64,000 nucleotides of DNA from the NCBI GenBank assembly GCA_021202985.1, contig JAJQCA010000041.1, positions 62,001-126,000 of the forward strand. The letters are read 5' to 3'. Below the pieces are notes generated by a model. That model saw only the letters and a program-made list of their open reading frames with translations. It did not search any database and was not told the DNA's origin. The translations under genes were made by a program, and so were the position numbers. Within the stretch, counting starts at the first letter, position 1. Every line of letters begins with the position of its first letter. This document shows positions 1-9,923 of this stretch, one piece after another. This stretch comes from Alistipes sp. Lineage in GTDB: Bacteria; Bacteroidota; Bacteroidia; Bacteroidales; Rikenellaceae.

Positions 1-96
1 GTTCTTACCGGCATGGTGGAGTTGGAGGTTTTGAATGCTAATGCCAAAAAAATCAGGAAAATCAGCTATACTTCCGTAATACGAGGACCCGTTTAA
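1..96 (+). CDS. 3' end of a CDS truncated by the window edge (…VLTGMVELEVLNANAKKIRKISYTSVIRGPV*)
   Basis: Open frame 1 from base 1 to TAA at 94-96; only 31 codons visible, no family recognised. Confidence 0.3.
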   Translation, partial: VLTGMVELEVLNANAKKIRKISYTSVIRGPV

Positions 97-234
97 CCGC
101 ATAGTGCAGTTGGTCAGTACCGAGTGGTTCGCCGTGGTTGCTGAAAGAGCCACGTTGGTCTCCTTGGATATAAATAACGGAGCCAATAACCATATAGATG
201 CCGCGCGGCTAATCCTTCCGAATATGAAAACATA

Positions 235-900
235 TTATACGATCATCCCGTCCCGCATGGTTATGCGGCGGTCGGCCATAGTTGCCAGGTTTTCGTCATG
301 TGTTACAATAACCGTGGTCTGGCCGTATTTTTCCCGCAGGTCGAAGAAAAGCCTGTGTATCTCTTCCCGGTTGACCGAGTCGAGGTTGCCCGAAGGTTCG
401 TCCGCAAAAAGCACGGCCGGCGAATTGATTATCGCCCGGGCAATCGCCACGCGCTGTTGTTCGCCGCCGGAGAGCTCCCCGGGGCGGTGTTCGCGGCGGT
501 CCGTCAATCCGAGCATATCGAGCAGTTCGTCTGCGCGGCGTTCGACCTCCCTGCGGTCCCGTCCTCCGATATAGCCCGGTATACAGATATTTTCGAAAGC
601 TGAGAACTCGGGTAAAAGATGGTGGAACTGGAACACGAAACCGATTTTCTGGTTCCGGAAACCGGAGAGGGGCTTATCGGTTAACGAATCGACACGTGTG
701 CCGTCAATGAATACCTTTCCGCTGTCGGGCTGGCTAAGCGTTCCCAAAATCTGGAGCATGGTGGTTTTACCCGCTCCGCTTGCACCGACAATCGACACAA
801 CCTCACCGCGCGCCACCGTGAGGTCTATTCCTTTCAGGACCTGTAAATCGCCGTAACATTTCCGGATGCCGGCCGCCTCTATCATATTCCCCGTATTCAT
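235..900 (-). CDS. ABC transporter ATP-binding protein, LolD/MacB-like
   Basis: Walker [10 protein letters not shown], signature [14 protein letters not shown], Walker [13 protein letters not shown]. Confidence 0.93.
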   Translation of the reverse strand: MNTGNMIEAAGIRKCYGDLQVLKGIDLTVARGEVVSIVGASGAGKTTMLQILGTLSQPDSGKVFIDGTRVDSLTDKPLSGFRNQKIGFVFQFHHLLPEFSAFENICIPGYIGGRDRREVERRADELLDMLGLTDRREHRPGELSGGEQQRVAIARAIINSPAVLFADEPSGNLDSVNREEIHRLFFDLREKYGQTTVIVTHDENLATMADRRITMRDGMIV

Positions 901-1745
901 TCGTTCCCTTTATAGTAGGAGTATAATTTTACTATCTCGACCGCTTCCCGCACGTCGTGTACCCGCAGTATAGATGCGCCCTTGCGGAGCGACTCCCAGT
1001 TCAATGCACATGTTCCCGGCAGGGCTTCCCCGGGTGACGTGTCCAGCACCTTGTAAATCATTGACTTTCGCGAAACTCCTGACAGCACCGGATAACCCAG
1101 GCCGCAAATCCGGTCCAGCACATGTAACAGCGCGTAGTTTTGCGCGGTGGTCTTCGCGAAACCGAACCCCGGGTCGATTATTACTTGCCGCACCCCGGCC
1201 CCTGTCAATTCTTCCGCCTTGCAGGCCAGGTATCTGGTAACCTCTTCGGCAATATCCCGATATCCGGTACGCTCCTGCATGTCGGCCGGCGTCCCCCTCA
1301 TGTGCATGGCTATGTACGGAACCCCGAGCGACGCCACGGCAGGAACCATATCCGGGTCGAGTTCCCCGGCCGAAATGTCGTTTATAATACACGCGCCGTA
1401 CCGTTCCACAATACCGACGGCCACCCGTGAGCGGAACGTATCCAGGGAAACTACCGCACCGGGATGCTCCTCCCTTATAATATCCATAGCCCGCGCCAAC
1501 CGGTCGTATTCTTCCTGCGGGCTGATATTCTCCGCCCCCGGCCGGGACGAGTATCCGCCCACGTCGAGAATGGCGGCGCCGTCGGCTACGGCCCTTCCGA
1601 TTGCCGCACGGATACCGTCAAGGTCTCCACGGGCCAGCCGGCTTCCTTCCCAGAAAGAGTCGGGCGTAACGTTGATAATACCCATCACCACGGGACAGTT
1701 TAGGTCTAATGTCCGGTCGCCGACGGTAAGAATACGTTCGCCCAT
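897..1745 (-). CDS. folP: Dihydropteroate synthase
   Basis: [26 protein letters not shown] motifs. Confidence 0.96.
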   Translation of the reverse strand: MGERILTVGDRTLDLNCPVVMGIINVTPDSFWEGSRLARGDLDGIRAAIGRAVADGAAILDVGGYSSRPGAENISPQEEYDRLARAMDIIREEHPGAVVSLDTFRSRVAVGIVERYGACIINDISAGELDPDMVPAVASLGVPYIAMHMRGTPADMQERTGYRDIAEEVTRYLACKAEELTGAGVRQVIIDPGFGFAKTTAQNYALLHVLDRICGLGYPVLSGVSRKSMIYKVLDTSPGEALPGTCALNWESLRKGASILRVHDVREAVEIVKLYSYYKGNE

Positions 1746-1747
1746 AT

Positions 1748-2350
1748 TTACAATATGTGGTTGGTTAATTTCTCGTGAAGCCAGACAATCCGGGGCACAA
1801 TCAGCTCATCCTCCCCGTTACGGATAACGTAATCCGCCCGGGCCTCCCTTTCCGCGTCGGTTATCTGGTTGGCTATCCGGTTCTTTACGTCCCCGATGTC
1901 CTTACCGTCGCGGCCCGCGGCCCTTGCCGCCCGCTCCTCCTCGGGAGCGCTGACGGTAATAGTAAGGTCCATATCCCGGTCGAAGCCGTGGTCGAACATA
2001 ATTGCGTTCTCCTGTATGGCATAGGTGTATCCATAACGGCGTTTGATTTCGGCCCACTCCCTGAAATCCTCCATCACGGCCGGATGTACTAATCCGTTCA
2101 ACTGTTCGAGCAGCGTCCGGTCGGTGAAGACCCGCCCTGCTACGAACGCCGTATCGAGCCTGCCTTCCTTGTATGCTTCCTCGCCGAAAAGCGAGATAAT
2201 CCGACCGCGCAACGGCTCATCCAGCATGAGTTGCTTGGCGCGTGAATCGGAGTCGTAGACGGGTACACCCAACCTGCGGAAAACCTTCGCCACGGTGGAT
2301 TTACCGCTGCCGATACCTCCTGTCAACCCCACTTTCAGCATGGTCGTCAA
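1748..2350 (-). CDS. coaE: Dephospho-CoA kinase
   Basis: KVGLTGGIGSGKSTVAKVF P-loop, overall length and motifs. Confidence 0.95.
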   Translation of the reverse strand: MTTMLKVGLTGGIGSGKSTVAKVFRRLGVPVYDSDSRAKQLMLDEPLRGRIISLFGEEAYKEGRLDTAFVAGRVFTDRTLLEQLNGLVHPAVMEDFREWAEIKRRYGYTYAIQENAIMFDHGFDRDMDLTITVSAPEEERAARAAGRDGKDIGDVKNRIANQITDAEREARADYVIRNGEDELIVPRIVWLHEKLTNHIL

Positions 2351-2742
2351 TTTACGGGGTTGATTTCCGGAAGGTCTCCGACCGAAATTATCCTGAGGTC
2401 GGAGGTGCGAATGGAGATAGCGTTCTGCAAAGAGTAGGGATTTATTACGTAACTGCCGTTGTTTATGACCGACGGGGTGGTCTGTATGTCCCTGATATTA
2501 AGGTTTATGGTGTTTGTTTTGAAGTATTTGTGCGAGAAAAGCCGGTAACCTGTACCTTCCACCAGGCACTCCACCCTGAAGCGGTTACCCTCTACCTCCA
2601 CCGTGAACGGGATCTGGGACTGGTAAGTATAACTGAGTTTGGTCAGGTACCACATGCAGGTGGACAGCAGCAGCAGCAGAACGAACACAGGGGAAATTAA
2701 TTTCCTGAGTTCACCTTTTATATTGCTCCATGTCCGTTTCAT
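2347..2742 (-). CDS. YbbR-like / membrane-anchored hypothetical protein
   Basis: N-terminal TM segment then beta-rich region; overlaps coaE start; start probably MKRTWSN. Confidence 0.6.
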   Translation of the reverse strand: MKRTWSNIKGELRKLISPVFVLLLLLSTCMWYLTKLSYTYQSQIPFTVEVEGNRFRVECLVEGTGYRLFSHKYFKTNTINLNIRDIQTTPSVINNGSYVINPYSLQNAISIRTSDLRIISVGDLPEINPVN

Positions 2743-2887
2743 ACTCCAAAATTCCTGATATCCAATCAAAGGTCGGTGCTACCCACACTATGACGCCACA
2801 CCCGGGGGCCCGTGCAGTCCGGCATTCCGGCAATGTCTCCGACGGTTAATCCGTCACATCCGGCACTGTTGGCCAGTGACGACCGTA

Positions 2888-4219
2888 TTATTTACCGCCG
2901 ATATTGAAATATTCGATACCCTGCGATTCGAGTTCCCCGCGGTCGTATATATTACGGCCGTCGAAAACAACCGGCTTTTTCATCATCCTTTTGACCACGC
3001 TCCACGACGGGATTCGGAACTCCTTCCATTCGGTAACCATTATCAGGGCGTCGGCATCTTCCAGAGCTTCGTATTTATCCTCGACATAGGTCAGTAACCC
3101 GGGGGCGACGGTCGTGTACTCGGCGAACCGTTCGCCGGCCACCGGGTCGTAAACCGACATGGTGGCTCCGGCCGCCGTGATCAGCTCCGCCAGTACGAGC
3201 GAGGTGGCCTCCCTGACGTCGTCCGTCTCCGGCTTGAACGCCATACCCCACATTGCAATCTTCCTGCCTTTGAGGTCGCCGCCGTAATAGGCCGACAATT
3301 TATTGTAAAGCAATTTCTTCTGGGCGGCGTTGACCTCTTCCACCGCTTTGAGAACCCGCAGTTCGTACCCCGCCTCGTCGGCCGTGTGGATAAGGGCCTT
3401 TACATCCTTCGGGAAGCACGAACCCCCGTATCCGGCACCGGGATAGAGGAATTTATTTCCTATCCTCGTATCGCTGCCGATACCCTTGCGCACCATGTTC
3501 ACATCCGCACCCACGAGTTCGCACAGGTTGGCGATATCGTTCATAAAACTGATACGGGTGGCCAGCATGGCGTTGGCGGCGTATTTGGTCATTTCAGCCG
3601 AGAGTATATCCATGAAAATAACCCGGAAATTGTTAAGCATCAAGGGGCGGTACAACCATGTGAGTAACTCTTTGGCACGTTCGCTGTCCACTCCGATAAC
3701 CACACGGTCAGGGTTTAAGAAATCCTTCACCGCATCGCCCTCCTTAAGGAATTCAGGGTTGGACGCCACATCGAACGGGATGTTCACACCCCTCTTGTCC
3801 AGCTCTTCCTGGATGGCGTTCCGGACCCTCGATGCCGTTCCCACCGGTACGGTACTTTTGGTGACCACCAGTTTGTAGGAGTTCATCTTGCGGCCCACTT
3901 CACGGGCTACCTCCAGTACGTGCCTCAAGTCGGCGCTTCCGTCATCCCCGGGAGGGGTACCCACGGCACTGAAAATTATTTCAACCTCGTCTATCACTTC
4001 TCCGAGAGACTCGGCGAAAGAAAGGCGTCCGGCTTCGATGACTTTCGCAAGGAGTTCGTCCAGACCGGGTTCGTATATCGGGTTTATACCCTTCCGGAGA
4101 TTTTCTATCTTCTGTTTGTCGACGTCCACGCATACAACGTCGAGGCCCATTTCTGCGAAACAGGCTCCTGAAACAAGCCCGACGTAACCTGTACCTACGA
4201 TGGCGATTTTCGTACTCAT
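2888..4219 (-). CDS. ugd: UDP-glucose 6-dehydrogenase
   Basis: N-terminal GTGYVGLVSGACFAEMG, catalytic GYGGSCFPKD. Confidence 0.95.
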   Translation of the reverse strand: MSTKIAIVGTGYVGLVSGACFAEMGLDVVCVDVDKQKIENLRKGINPIYEPGLDELLAKVIEAGRLSFAESLGEVIDEVEIIFSAVGTPPGDDGSADLRHVLEVAREVGRKMNSYKLVVTKSTVPVGTASRVRNAIQEELDKRGVNIPFDVASNPEFLKEGDAVKDFLNPDRVVIGVDSERAKELLTWLYRPLMLNNFRVIFMDILSAEMTKYAANAMLATRISFMNDIANLCELVGADVNMVRKGIGSDTRIGNKFLYPGAGYGGSCFPKDVKALIHTADEAGYELRVLKAVEEVNAAQKKLLYNKLSAYYGGDLKGRKIAMWGMAFKPETDDVREATSLVLAELITAAGATMSVYDPVAGERFAEYTTVAPGLLTYVEDKYEALEDADALIMVTEWKEFRIPSWSVVKRMMKKPVVFDGRNIYDRGELESQGIEYFNIGGK

Positions 4220-4250
4220 ACCTTACTACGGATTAATTATTTTAAAGAAA

Positions 4251-4258
4251 CAAAGATA
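4251..4258 (-). promoter_or_regulatory. Bacteroidota-type -7 box (TATCTTTG on minus strand) for ugd
   Basis: CAAAGATA on + strand = TAnnTTTG on -, just upstream of the ugd start. Confidence 0.5.
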
Positions 4259-4316
4259 ATATATTTTACAAAACGGTTGTATATTTACCGTATTCAAGTA
4301 AAACCGAAACCGAACA

Positions 4317-4775
4317 ATGGAGACTATGACACTCGAGCAAAAGATAAGTCAGGGAATTATGGAGGCGATGAAGTCCCGGGACGATGTGCGCAGAGACACC
4401 CTGCGCAATGTAAAGAAACTGATAATAGAAGCCAAGACAGCGGGGCCGAACGTGGATAGCCTGTCCGACGATGCCGTTATAAAGATAATAACCAAAATGG
4501 CTAAGCAGGGCGCCGATACGGCGGAAATATACCAGCAGCAGGGCCGGGATGACCTTTTCGATTACGAGATGGCCCAGGTGAAGATACTCCGGGAGTATCT
4601 GCCGGAACAGTTAGACGATACCGCCCTCGAGTCGGAGGTTCGTCGGATAATTGAATCGTGCGGGGCTTCTGGTATGCAGGATATGGGTAGGGTGATGGGA
4701 GTGGCCTCAAAGGAACTTGCCGGCCGTGCCGATGGCAAGGCTATTTCGGCGGTGGTACGCCGGCTGTTGTCTTAG
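4317..4775 (+). CDS. GatB/YqeY domain-containing protein
   Basis: YqeY-like sequence (LEQKISQGIMEAMKSRD…LREYLPEQL…MGRVMGVASKELAGRADGKAIS). Confidence 0.93.
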   Translation: METMTLEQKISQGIMEAMKSRDDVRRDTLRNVKKLIIEAKTAGPNVDSLSDDAVIKIITKMAKQGADTAEIYQQQGRDDLFDYEMAQVKILREYLPEQLDDTALESEVRRIIESCGASGMQDMGRVMGVASKELAGRADGKAISAVVRRLLS

Positions 4776-4830
4776 CGTGTCATTATTTGGAGGTTCCCGG
4801 TGCATTGTCGGAAGCCTATTCACCCGGAAA

Positions 4831-4864
4831 AGAAAGGGTCCACCTACCAAGGTGGACCCTTTCT
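4831..4864. terminator. Bidirectional intrinsic terminator
   Basis: AGAAAGGGTCCACC-TACCAA-GGTGGACCCTTTCT between convergent genes. Confidence 0.85.
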
Positions 4865-4882
4865 TTTGTGCCGGACTGTAAA

Positions 4883-5986
4883 CTATTCCTCGTCGTCATC
4901 CCCGTATTTATCGATGTATATTGTATAAACCAGGGGTTGGTAGGGCAGTATTTCGGTAGCGGTGCTGGTCGGGGATTGCCCCGCCGAGCCGAATGCGAAC
5001 ATGGAAGTGGTGATAAACTCGACCCAGCTGCCGTAGGTTATGTCGCCTGTCTCGAAAATTTCCGACAGTGCCTGTACGGCGAGGTATTTATCCGAATTGT
5101 CGGTACCGCTGGACGGGGTGTAAGAGAAGTAGGTCGATGCCGTCCGGTTATTCCGCTCGGCGATAGAGTCGATGTTGGTTCCCAGCAGGAAGCCGTCGTA
5201 GGCGAGCCTTGCGGCATAGTATACCGTCAGGCTCGAGTCCGGCCCGGCTATGTCGGTCGATGTTTCCTCTTCGATATTGACGAAAATATACTGCCTTACG
5301 CTGTCGGCTACCGTTTGGCCCCACTCGGTTGCCGCGTAGTCGATAACGAACCTCTCTTCCATAGTTTGCGGCTGCTCTACCACTCCTGCCAGTTCCATTT
5401 CTATGATTACAGGTACGAGCGATGGCTGGGTAGTATTACCTCCGTATCCGGTGCCGCTGTTGCTGCTGGTGTCGAAAGTCAGGCCATCCACGACCGACGC
5501 CTGTCCGGAGGGAAGGTACAGCCTCACAACGTCGCCCACCTTCATCATTTGCAGGGCCTCCTGCATTCCGGGCATGATATAGTTGTTGAGGTTGTGTATA
5601 ATTAGTTGGGGAACGTAGTGGCAATAATTGTTGAAAGTGCCGAGCCGCTCGGCGTCTTCTTGCCACCGGGTCATAAATATGCTGCCCTTTTCCAATTCGT
5701 GGTCCCAGTCCGAGAGGAGCATCCCTCGGTAGTTTATCTCCACGTAATCTCCCCATTCGGGCCGCACTTCGGGCACCGAGTTGTCCCTGTGCAGCCATTG
5801 TATATAGCCACCGTTAACCAGCTCCGTCGCAACCTTGTTTGTCGGGTCGGTGTTTATATATTTAGCCATCCAGGCCTCGAACGACTTCAGTTCCGTGTCG
5901 GTATAACTTACGGATTCGCTCTCCCCGCAGGAAACGGCCGTAAAACCTACTACAAGTAAAAGCGCCGCCAGTTTCAGATATTTCAT
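4883..5986 (-). CDS. FKBP-type peptidyl-prolyl isomerase-like lipoprotein (two FKBP-like regions)
   Basis: Lipobox …VSCGES; GDYVEINYRGMLL… PGMQEALQMMKVGDVVRLYLPS. Confidence 0.8.
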   Translation of the reverse strand: MKYLKLAALLLVVGFTAVSCGESESVSYTDTELKSFEAWMAKYINTDPTNKVATELVNGGYIQWLHRDNSVPEVRPEWGDYVEINYRGMLLSDWDHELEKGSIFMTRWQEDAERLGTFNNYCHYVPQLIIHNLNNYIMPGMQEALQMMKVGDVVRLYLPSGQASVVDGLTFDTSSNSGTGYGGNTTQPSLVPVIIEMELAGVVEQPQTMEERFVIDYAATEWGQTVADSVRQYIFVNIEEETSTDIAGPDSSLTVYYAARLAYDGFLLGTNIDSIAERNNRTASTYFSYTPSSGTDNSDKYLAVQALSEIFETGDITYGSWVEFITTSMFAFGSAGQSPTSTATEILPYQPLVYTIYIDKYGDDDEE

Positions 5987-6006
5987 ATAGTGATTTATTG
6001 TTAATC

Positions 6007-6561
6007 TCATTGTTTTTCAACTTCCTCGAGCCATATCACATACTCCACCGCCGAATAGGGATCGAGGTTGGAAATGTAATAGGAACCGAAAGCCAGGTCG
6101 GTCGTAAGGAATACCCTTACCGAATCTCCTTCCCGGCACCCTTCGATACCCTTTTCGATACCTCTTATAACTTTTCCCTCCCCCAGCTTTGTCTCATAGA
6201 TATCTTTGTCCCAGTAAATATCCGTAAGCCCTGCTTCCCGAAGCTCCTCTATTATCCAGCCGACATTGGAAAAAAACGCCGGTTCCACCCTCCTTGTGGT
6301 AAATTCGTACCCGGCAAAATAGAACCTCGCTATATCTCCTTTTTCCAGCCGTTTGGACCGGTTATAGTTCCCTTCCCGCTCGATGGCCACCCGGTAAACT
6401 TTGTCTATTTTATCGTAGCCCTCTTCCCCGAAGGCGTTTGTAAGAAAAGTCTCAATCGCCGTCCTCTGGTCCGCCACGGTATTGTCATCCTTCGAGCCGC
6501 AGCTTACCATAAGCAGGGCGCACAACGGGATGTATACTATTTTCCGGCAAAACCGATTCAT
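6007..6561 (-). CDS. FKBP-type PPIase-like lipoprotein
   Basis: Lipobox LLMVSCGSK; KGDIARFYFAGYEF…VIRGIEKGIEGCREGDSVRVFL. Confidence 0.8.
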   Translation of the reverse strand: MNRFCRKIVYIPLCALLMVSCGSKDDNTVADQRTAIETFLTNAFGEEGYDKIDKVYRVAIEREGNYNRSKRLEKGDIARFYFAGYEFTTRRVEPAFFSNVGWIIEELREAGLTDIYWDKDIYETKLGEGKVIRGIEKGIEGCREGDSVRVFLTTDLAFGSYYISNLDPYSAVEYVIWLEEVEKQ

Positions 6562-6585
6562 TTTTCCTCCGCTACTTATAACTTA

Positions 6586-6593
6586 CAAAGTTA
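6586..6593 (-). promoter_or_regulatory. TAnnTTTG -7 box (TAACTTTG on minus strand)
   Basis: CAAAGTTA upstream of the FKBP lipoprotein pair. Confidence 0.5.
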
Positions 6594-6712
6594 TATATTT
6601 TTCAGCCAATAGCAACTGCCCGGCCCCGTGAGACGGGATGCCGGCCGGACGGGCGGGGCCGGCACGGTATGCCGGTTTTCACCTCCGGAATGGAATATTT
6701 CCCTATATATAA

Positions 6713-6745
6713 CACCTCCCGCACAGTTTTATTGTGCGGGAGGTG
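6713..6745. terminator. Intrinsic terminator
   Basis: CACCTCCCGCACAG-TTTTA-TTGTGCGGGAGGTG hairpin downstream of the minus-strand phosphate transporter. Confidence 0.75.
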
Positions 6746-6799
6746 GGGAAATTCAATTTTTGTTCCGGAAACGGAAAATAAACGCCGCGAAGACTGCCT

Positions 6800-9046
6800 T
6801 TAGATCGGCTCGTCGTTGTTGCGGTATTCGATAAAGTATTTCTGCGACTTGAGCAGGTTGCGCGACTGGAGCACCATTGTCTTGGTCTCGGTCAGGATAT
6901 TGAGGTAGAGGAGGCTGGCTTTGGTGCTGGAAGCCTTCGCCTTGATTCTTTTAAGCTGGTGCTTGGTGGCTTCGTCGAGGTCTTCGAACAGTTTGTCGCG
7001 CATGCGCAGCACCTGTTCCAGGTCGGCGAAGTCGTTGCTGCGGAGCATGACGTTTATGCGCTCGAAAATCTGCGCCACCTCGTCGTTAACATAGATAAGG
7101 TCGTCTATCTGCTCTTTGGACAGACCTTCGTGATTATTGTTTATATGCTCGAAGCAGGGACGGGTTATGTGTACGAGGGCTTTGGTAACCTCGCTCATAT
7201 AATCCACCACCTGCACATAGTAGTGGCCAGATTCGATATAATTGCTCTGGAGTTTCTGGAGGGTCGGCATCACCTGGTACTTCCGCTCCCGCGCGAGATA
7301 GAACAGTTCGTTCGACTCTTTGACCGCTTTGCGCAGTATCTTCCGGTTCTCCTCGAACACACCCAGCAGGGTTTCACGGTAGATGGAAGTGACGTTTTCC
7401 ATGGTTTCGCTCACCTCAGCGATGCAGGAAGCTATTATGTCGTCCGACTCTGTATTGCCCGCAAGGCTCTTGCGTACCACTTCGGTCTTAGCTTCCCTTT
7501 TTTTGTGCAGCAGGGTGCTCTGTACGAGCATGTAGGCGCAAAGTAGTGTGACCAGGATAATCGCTATCGTACCGCCGTACATTAGAGCGATAGTAACCCC
7601 GAAGGCAATCACGAAAGCCACCAGTGCGGTCACGAACCAACCCGATATAACTGTCAGCACACCCGTTATACGGTATACGGCGCTCTCCCGTCCCCAGGCC
7701 CTGTCGGCGAGCGAACTACCCATTGCCACCATAAAAGTCACGTAGGTGGTCGATAGGGGTAGTTTAAGAGACGTGGCTGCGGATATGAGAATGGACGCTA
7801 CCGTAAGGTTTACGGTAGCCCTTATCATATCGAAGGGAGCTTTGTCCGCTTCGTCTTCCTGTGGCCGGAGCGGCAAGAACCGTTTCTCCACGAATCGGCG
7901 TAACGACTCGGGCATTATCTTTTCGGAGCTTTTATTGATGCTTATCGCAGCCCTTACAAGCGAACGCGATATGATGGTAGAGCCGAATCGTTCCACGCCT
8001 TCGTCCTGTTTGGCGAGGTTAATTTCTGTCTCACTTACACTCTGGGCTTTCTTGTTGGTCCACAGTGTAATAACCATAATCACACCCGCGAGTACGAGGA
8101 AACTGAAATTAGCCGTTACGGGCTTCATCAAATCGCCCATCATCATGTCGGCGCCTCCGCCGGCCTGTGCTATCTTGTAGGAATCCCAGCCGGCGATGGG
8201 CACCCCGATAAAGTTCACCAGGTCGTTCCCCGCGAAAGCCAGGGCAAGCGCGAACGTACCGGCAAGTATGGTGACCTTCAGGATATTGACTTTGAAAAGG
8301 TGTTGGAGGATAGCCATCAATATGCTGCATACCACCCAGATGACCAGCAGAGAAAGGCCGAGGTTATCGCCTATGTAGGTCATAAGTTCCGGCGATACCA
8401 GCCCCGATGATTTGAGCCCTTTGAAAAGTGCGAAATAAGTGATGGCCGTAAAAGCTATACCGCACCACATATAACCTACACGCGAAAACACCTTGTGGTA
8501 ACGGAACGTAAATATTATACGCGTGAGGTACATCACAATAGAACCGATAACGAATGCTACGGCAACCGAAACGAGAATGGCCGAGATTATGACCATCGCG
8601 TTGCCCGAATTGATAAAGTTCTGGAGATCGTTACCGTGCAGCAACGGGTCGGCCCATATCTTTACCGCCGCGACGGCTATCGCCGAGCCCAGCAGCCCGA
8701 ACACCAGCGATACGGTGGTGGACGTCGGAAGGCCGAAGGTATTGAAAAGGTCCAGCAGGATAACGTTCGCGAACATCACACCGAGGAATAGCATCATTAT
8801 CTCCGAGAATGTGAATTCGCCGGGATAGAACACCCCCGAACGTGCTACTTCCATCATCCCGCTCGAGGTGAGCGCTCCGACCATGATGCCTACCGAGGCT
8901 ACGGTCATTATTACCCAGTAAGGGGCGGCTTTGGAACCTAATGCGGAGTTGAGGAAATTCACGGCGTCGTTCGCTACGCCTACCACGAGGCCGGAAATCG
9001 CGAGCGCCATTAATATACCGACCGATACGGTAAAGATAGTGTCCAT
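6800..9046 (-). CDS. Inorganic phosphate transporter, PiT family, with C-terminal PhoU-like helical region
   Basis: GVANDAVNFLNSALGSKAAP and FAGNDLVNFIGVPIAG signatures; long helical C-terminus. Confidence 0.92.
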   Translation of the reverse strand: MDTIFTVSVGILMALAISGLVVGVANDAVNFLNSALGSKAAPYWVIMTVASVGIMVGALTSSGMMEVARSGVFYPGEFTFSEIMMLFLGVMFANVILLDLFNTFGLPTSTTVSLVFGLLGSAIAVAAVKIWADPLLHGNDLQNFINSGNAMVIISAILVSVAVAFVIGSIVMYLTRIIFTFRYHKVFSRVGYMWCGIAFTAITYFALFKGLKSSGLVSPELMTYIGDNLGLSLLVIWVVCSILMAILQHLFKVNILKVTILAGTFALALAFAGNDLVNFIGVPIAGWDSYKIAQAGGGADMMMGDLMKPVTANFSFLVLAGVIMVITLWTNKKAQSVSETEINLAKQDEGVERFGSTIISRSLVRAAISINKSSEKIMPESLRRFVEKRFLPLRPQEDEADKAPFDMIRATVNLTVASILISAATSLKLPLSTTYVTFMVAMGSSLADRAWGRESAVYRITGVLTVISGWFVTALVAFVIAFGVTIALMYGGTIAIILVTLLCAYMLVQSTLLHKKREAKTEVVRKSLAGNTESDDIIASCIAEVSETMENVTSIYRETLLGVFEENRKILRKAVKESNELFYLARERKYQVMPTLQKLQSNYIESGHYYVQVVDYMSEVTKALVHITRPCFEHINNNHEGLSKEQIDDLIYVNDEVAQIFERINVMLRSNDFADLEQVLRMRDKLFEDLDEATKHQLKRIKAKASSTKASLLYLNILTETKTMVLQSRNLLKSQKYFIEYRNNDEPI

Positions 9047-9217
9047 AGGACTGCTTGGGTATTAATTAAGTTACTGCTTTAAATCGCAATAAAACATCAA
9101 TTTATGAAAACTATGCGCAAAAGTATTACAAATCTGATTATCCTTCGCGGCCGCGTAATATTATTAACGTTTACTTAACATACCCCGTGCCGGTATCTCC
9201 CCGGGTCATGCGAACGT

Positions 9218-9814
9218 TTATAACTTTTTGAGCGATTGACGTACCGCTTCCTCCACAGAGATGCCGGGGTTTTCTTTCAAAATGGCCCGCAACGCCTTGT
9301 CCGACGCGGCCCGGGAGAATCCGAGCATGGTCAGTGCCGCGAGAGCCTCGTCGTAGCATCCTTCCCCCGGAGTGGCCATACCCGCGGCGGCTGTGCTTAT
9401 GCCTCCGGCACCCACGCCCGTCATCTTGTCCTGAAGCTCGACGATTATTTTCTGGGCCGTTTTCAGCCCGAGTCCCTTAACGTTTTTTAGAAGGCCGGCG
9501 TTCTCGGTGGCTATGATATTCACCAGTTCCCGCGGGGAGTAGGTCGAGAGTATCATCCGGGCGGTATTGCCGCCTACTCCCGAAACACCGATAAGAAGCC
9601 GGAATATATCCCGTTCCGCCCGTGTGGTAAAACCGAATAGAATTCGGGCGTCTTCCCTTACTATGTAATGGAGCAGGAGCCTCGCCTCGGCCGCCCCCTG
9701 CAGTTCGGTATAACTCTGGAGTGAGATGTTTATGTAGTATCCGATTCCCCCGGCTTCGAGCACCGCATAGGCCGGATTCAACTCCACCACCGTACCTTTT
9801 ATATATTCATACAT
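9218..9814 (-). CDS. ruvA: Holliday junction branch migration protein RuvA
   Basis: MYEYIKGTVVELNPAYAVLEAGGIGYYI…GVGGNTARMILS…VKGLGLKTAQKIIVEL. Confidence 0.95.
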   Translation of the reverse strand: MYEYIKGTVVELNPAYAVLEAGGIGYYINISLQSYTELQGAAEARLLLHYIVREDARILFGFTTRAERDIFRLLIGVSGVGGNTARMILSTYSPRELVNIIATENAGLLKNVKGLGLKTAQKIIVELQDKMTGVGAGGISTAAAGMATPGEGCYDEALAALTMLGFSRAASDKALRAILKENPGISVEEAVRQSLKKL

Positions 9815-9842
9815 ATTGCCGTATATTCTTTCTGTCGAACGA

Positions 9843-9850
9843 CAAATGTA
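9843..9850 (-). promoter_or_regulatory. TAnnTTTG -7 box (TACATTTG on minus strand) for ruvA
   Basis: CAAATGTA on + strand, 29 nt upstream of the ruvA ATG. Confidence 0.55.
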
Positions 9851-9870
9851 ACCAAACGTAAAAAAATTTA

Positions 9871-9878
9871 TATCTTTG
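9871..9878 (+). promoter_or_regulatory. TAnnTTTG -7 box (TATCTTTG) for ompH-like gene
   Basis: TATCTTTG 45 nt upstream of ATG 9924; divergent with the ruvA box. Confidence 0.55.
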
Positions 9879-9923
9879 CGGGCAGTAAACTTTTCAACAT
9901 TATATAAAACTACTTCTCGGATT

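Noticed and set aside
104-574. GTG-started plus-strand ORF at window start
   Set aside because: Mostly antisense to the lolD-like ATPase; the non-overlapping first part has no independent support.
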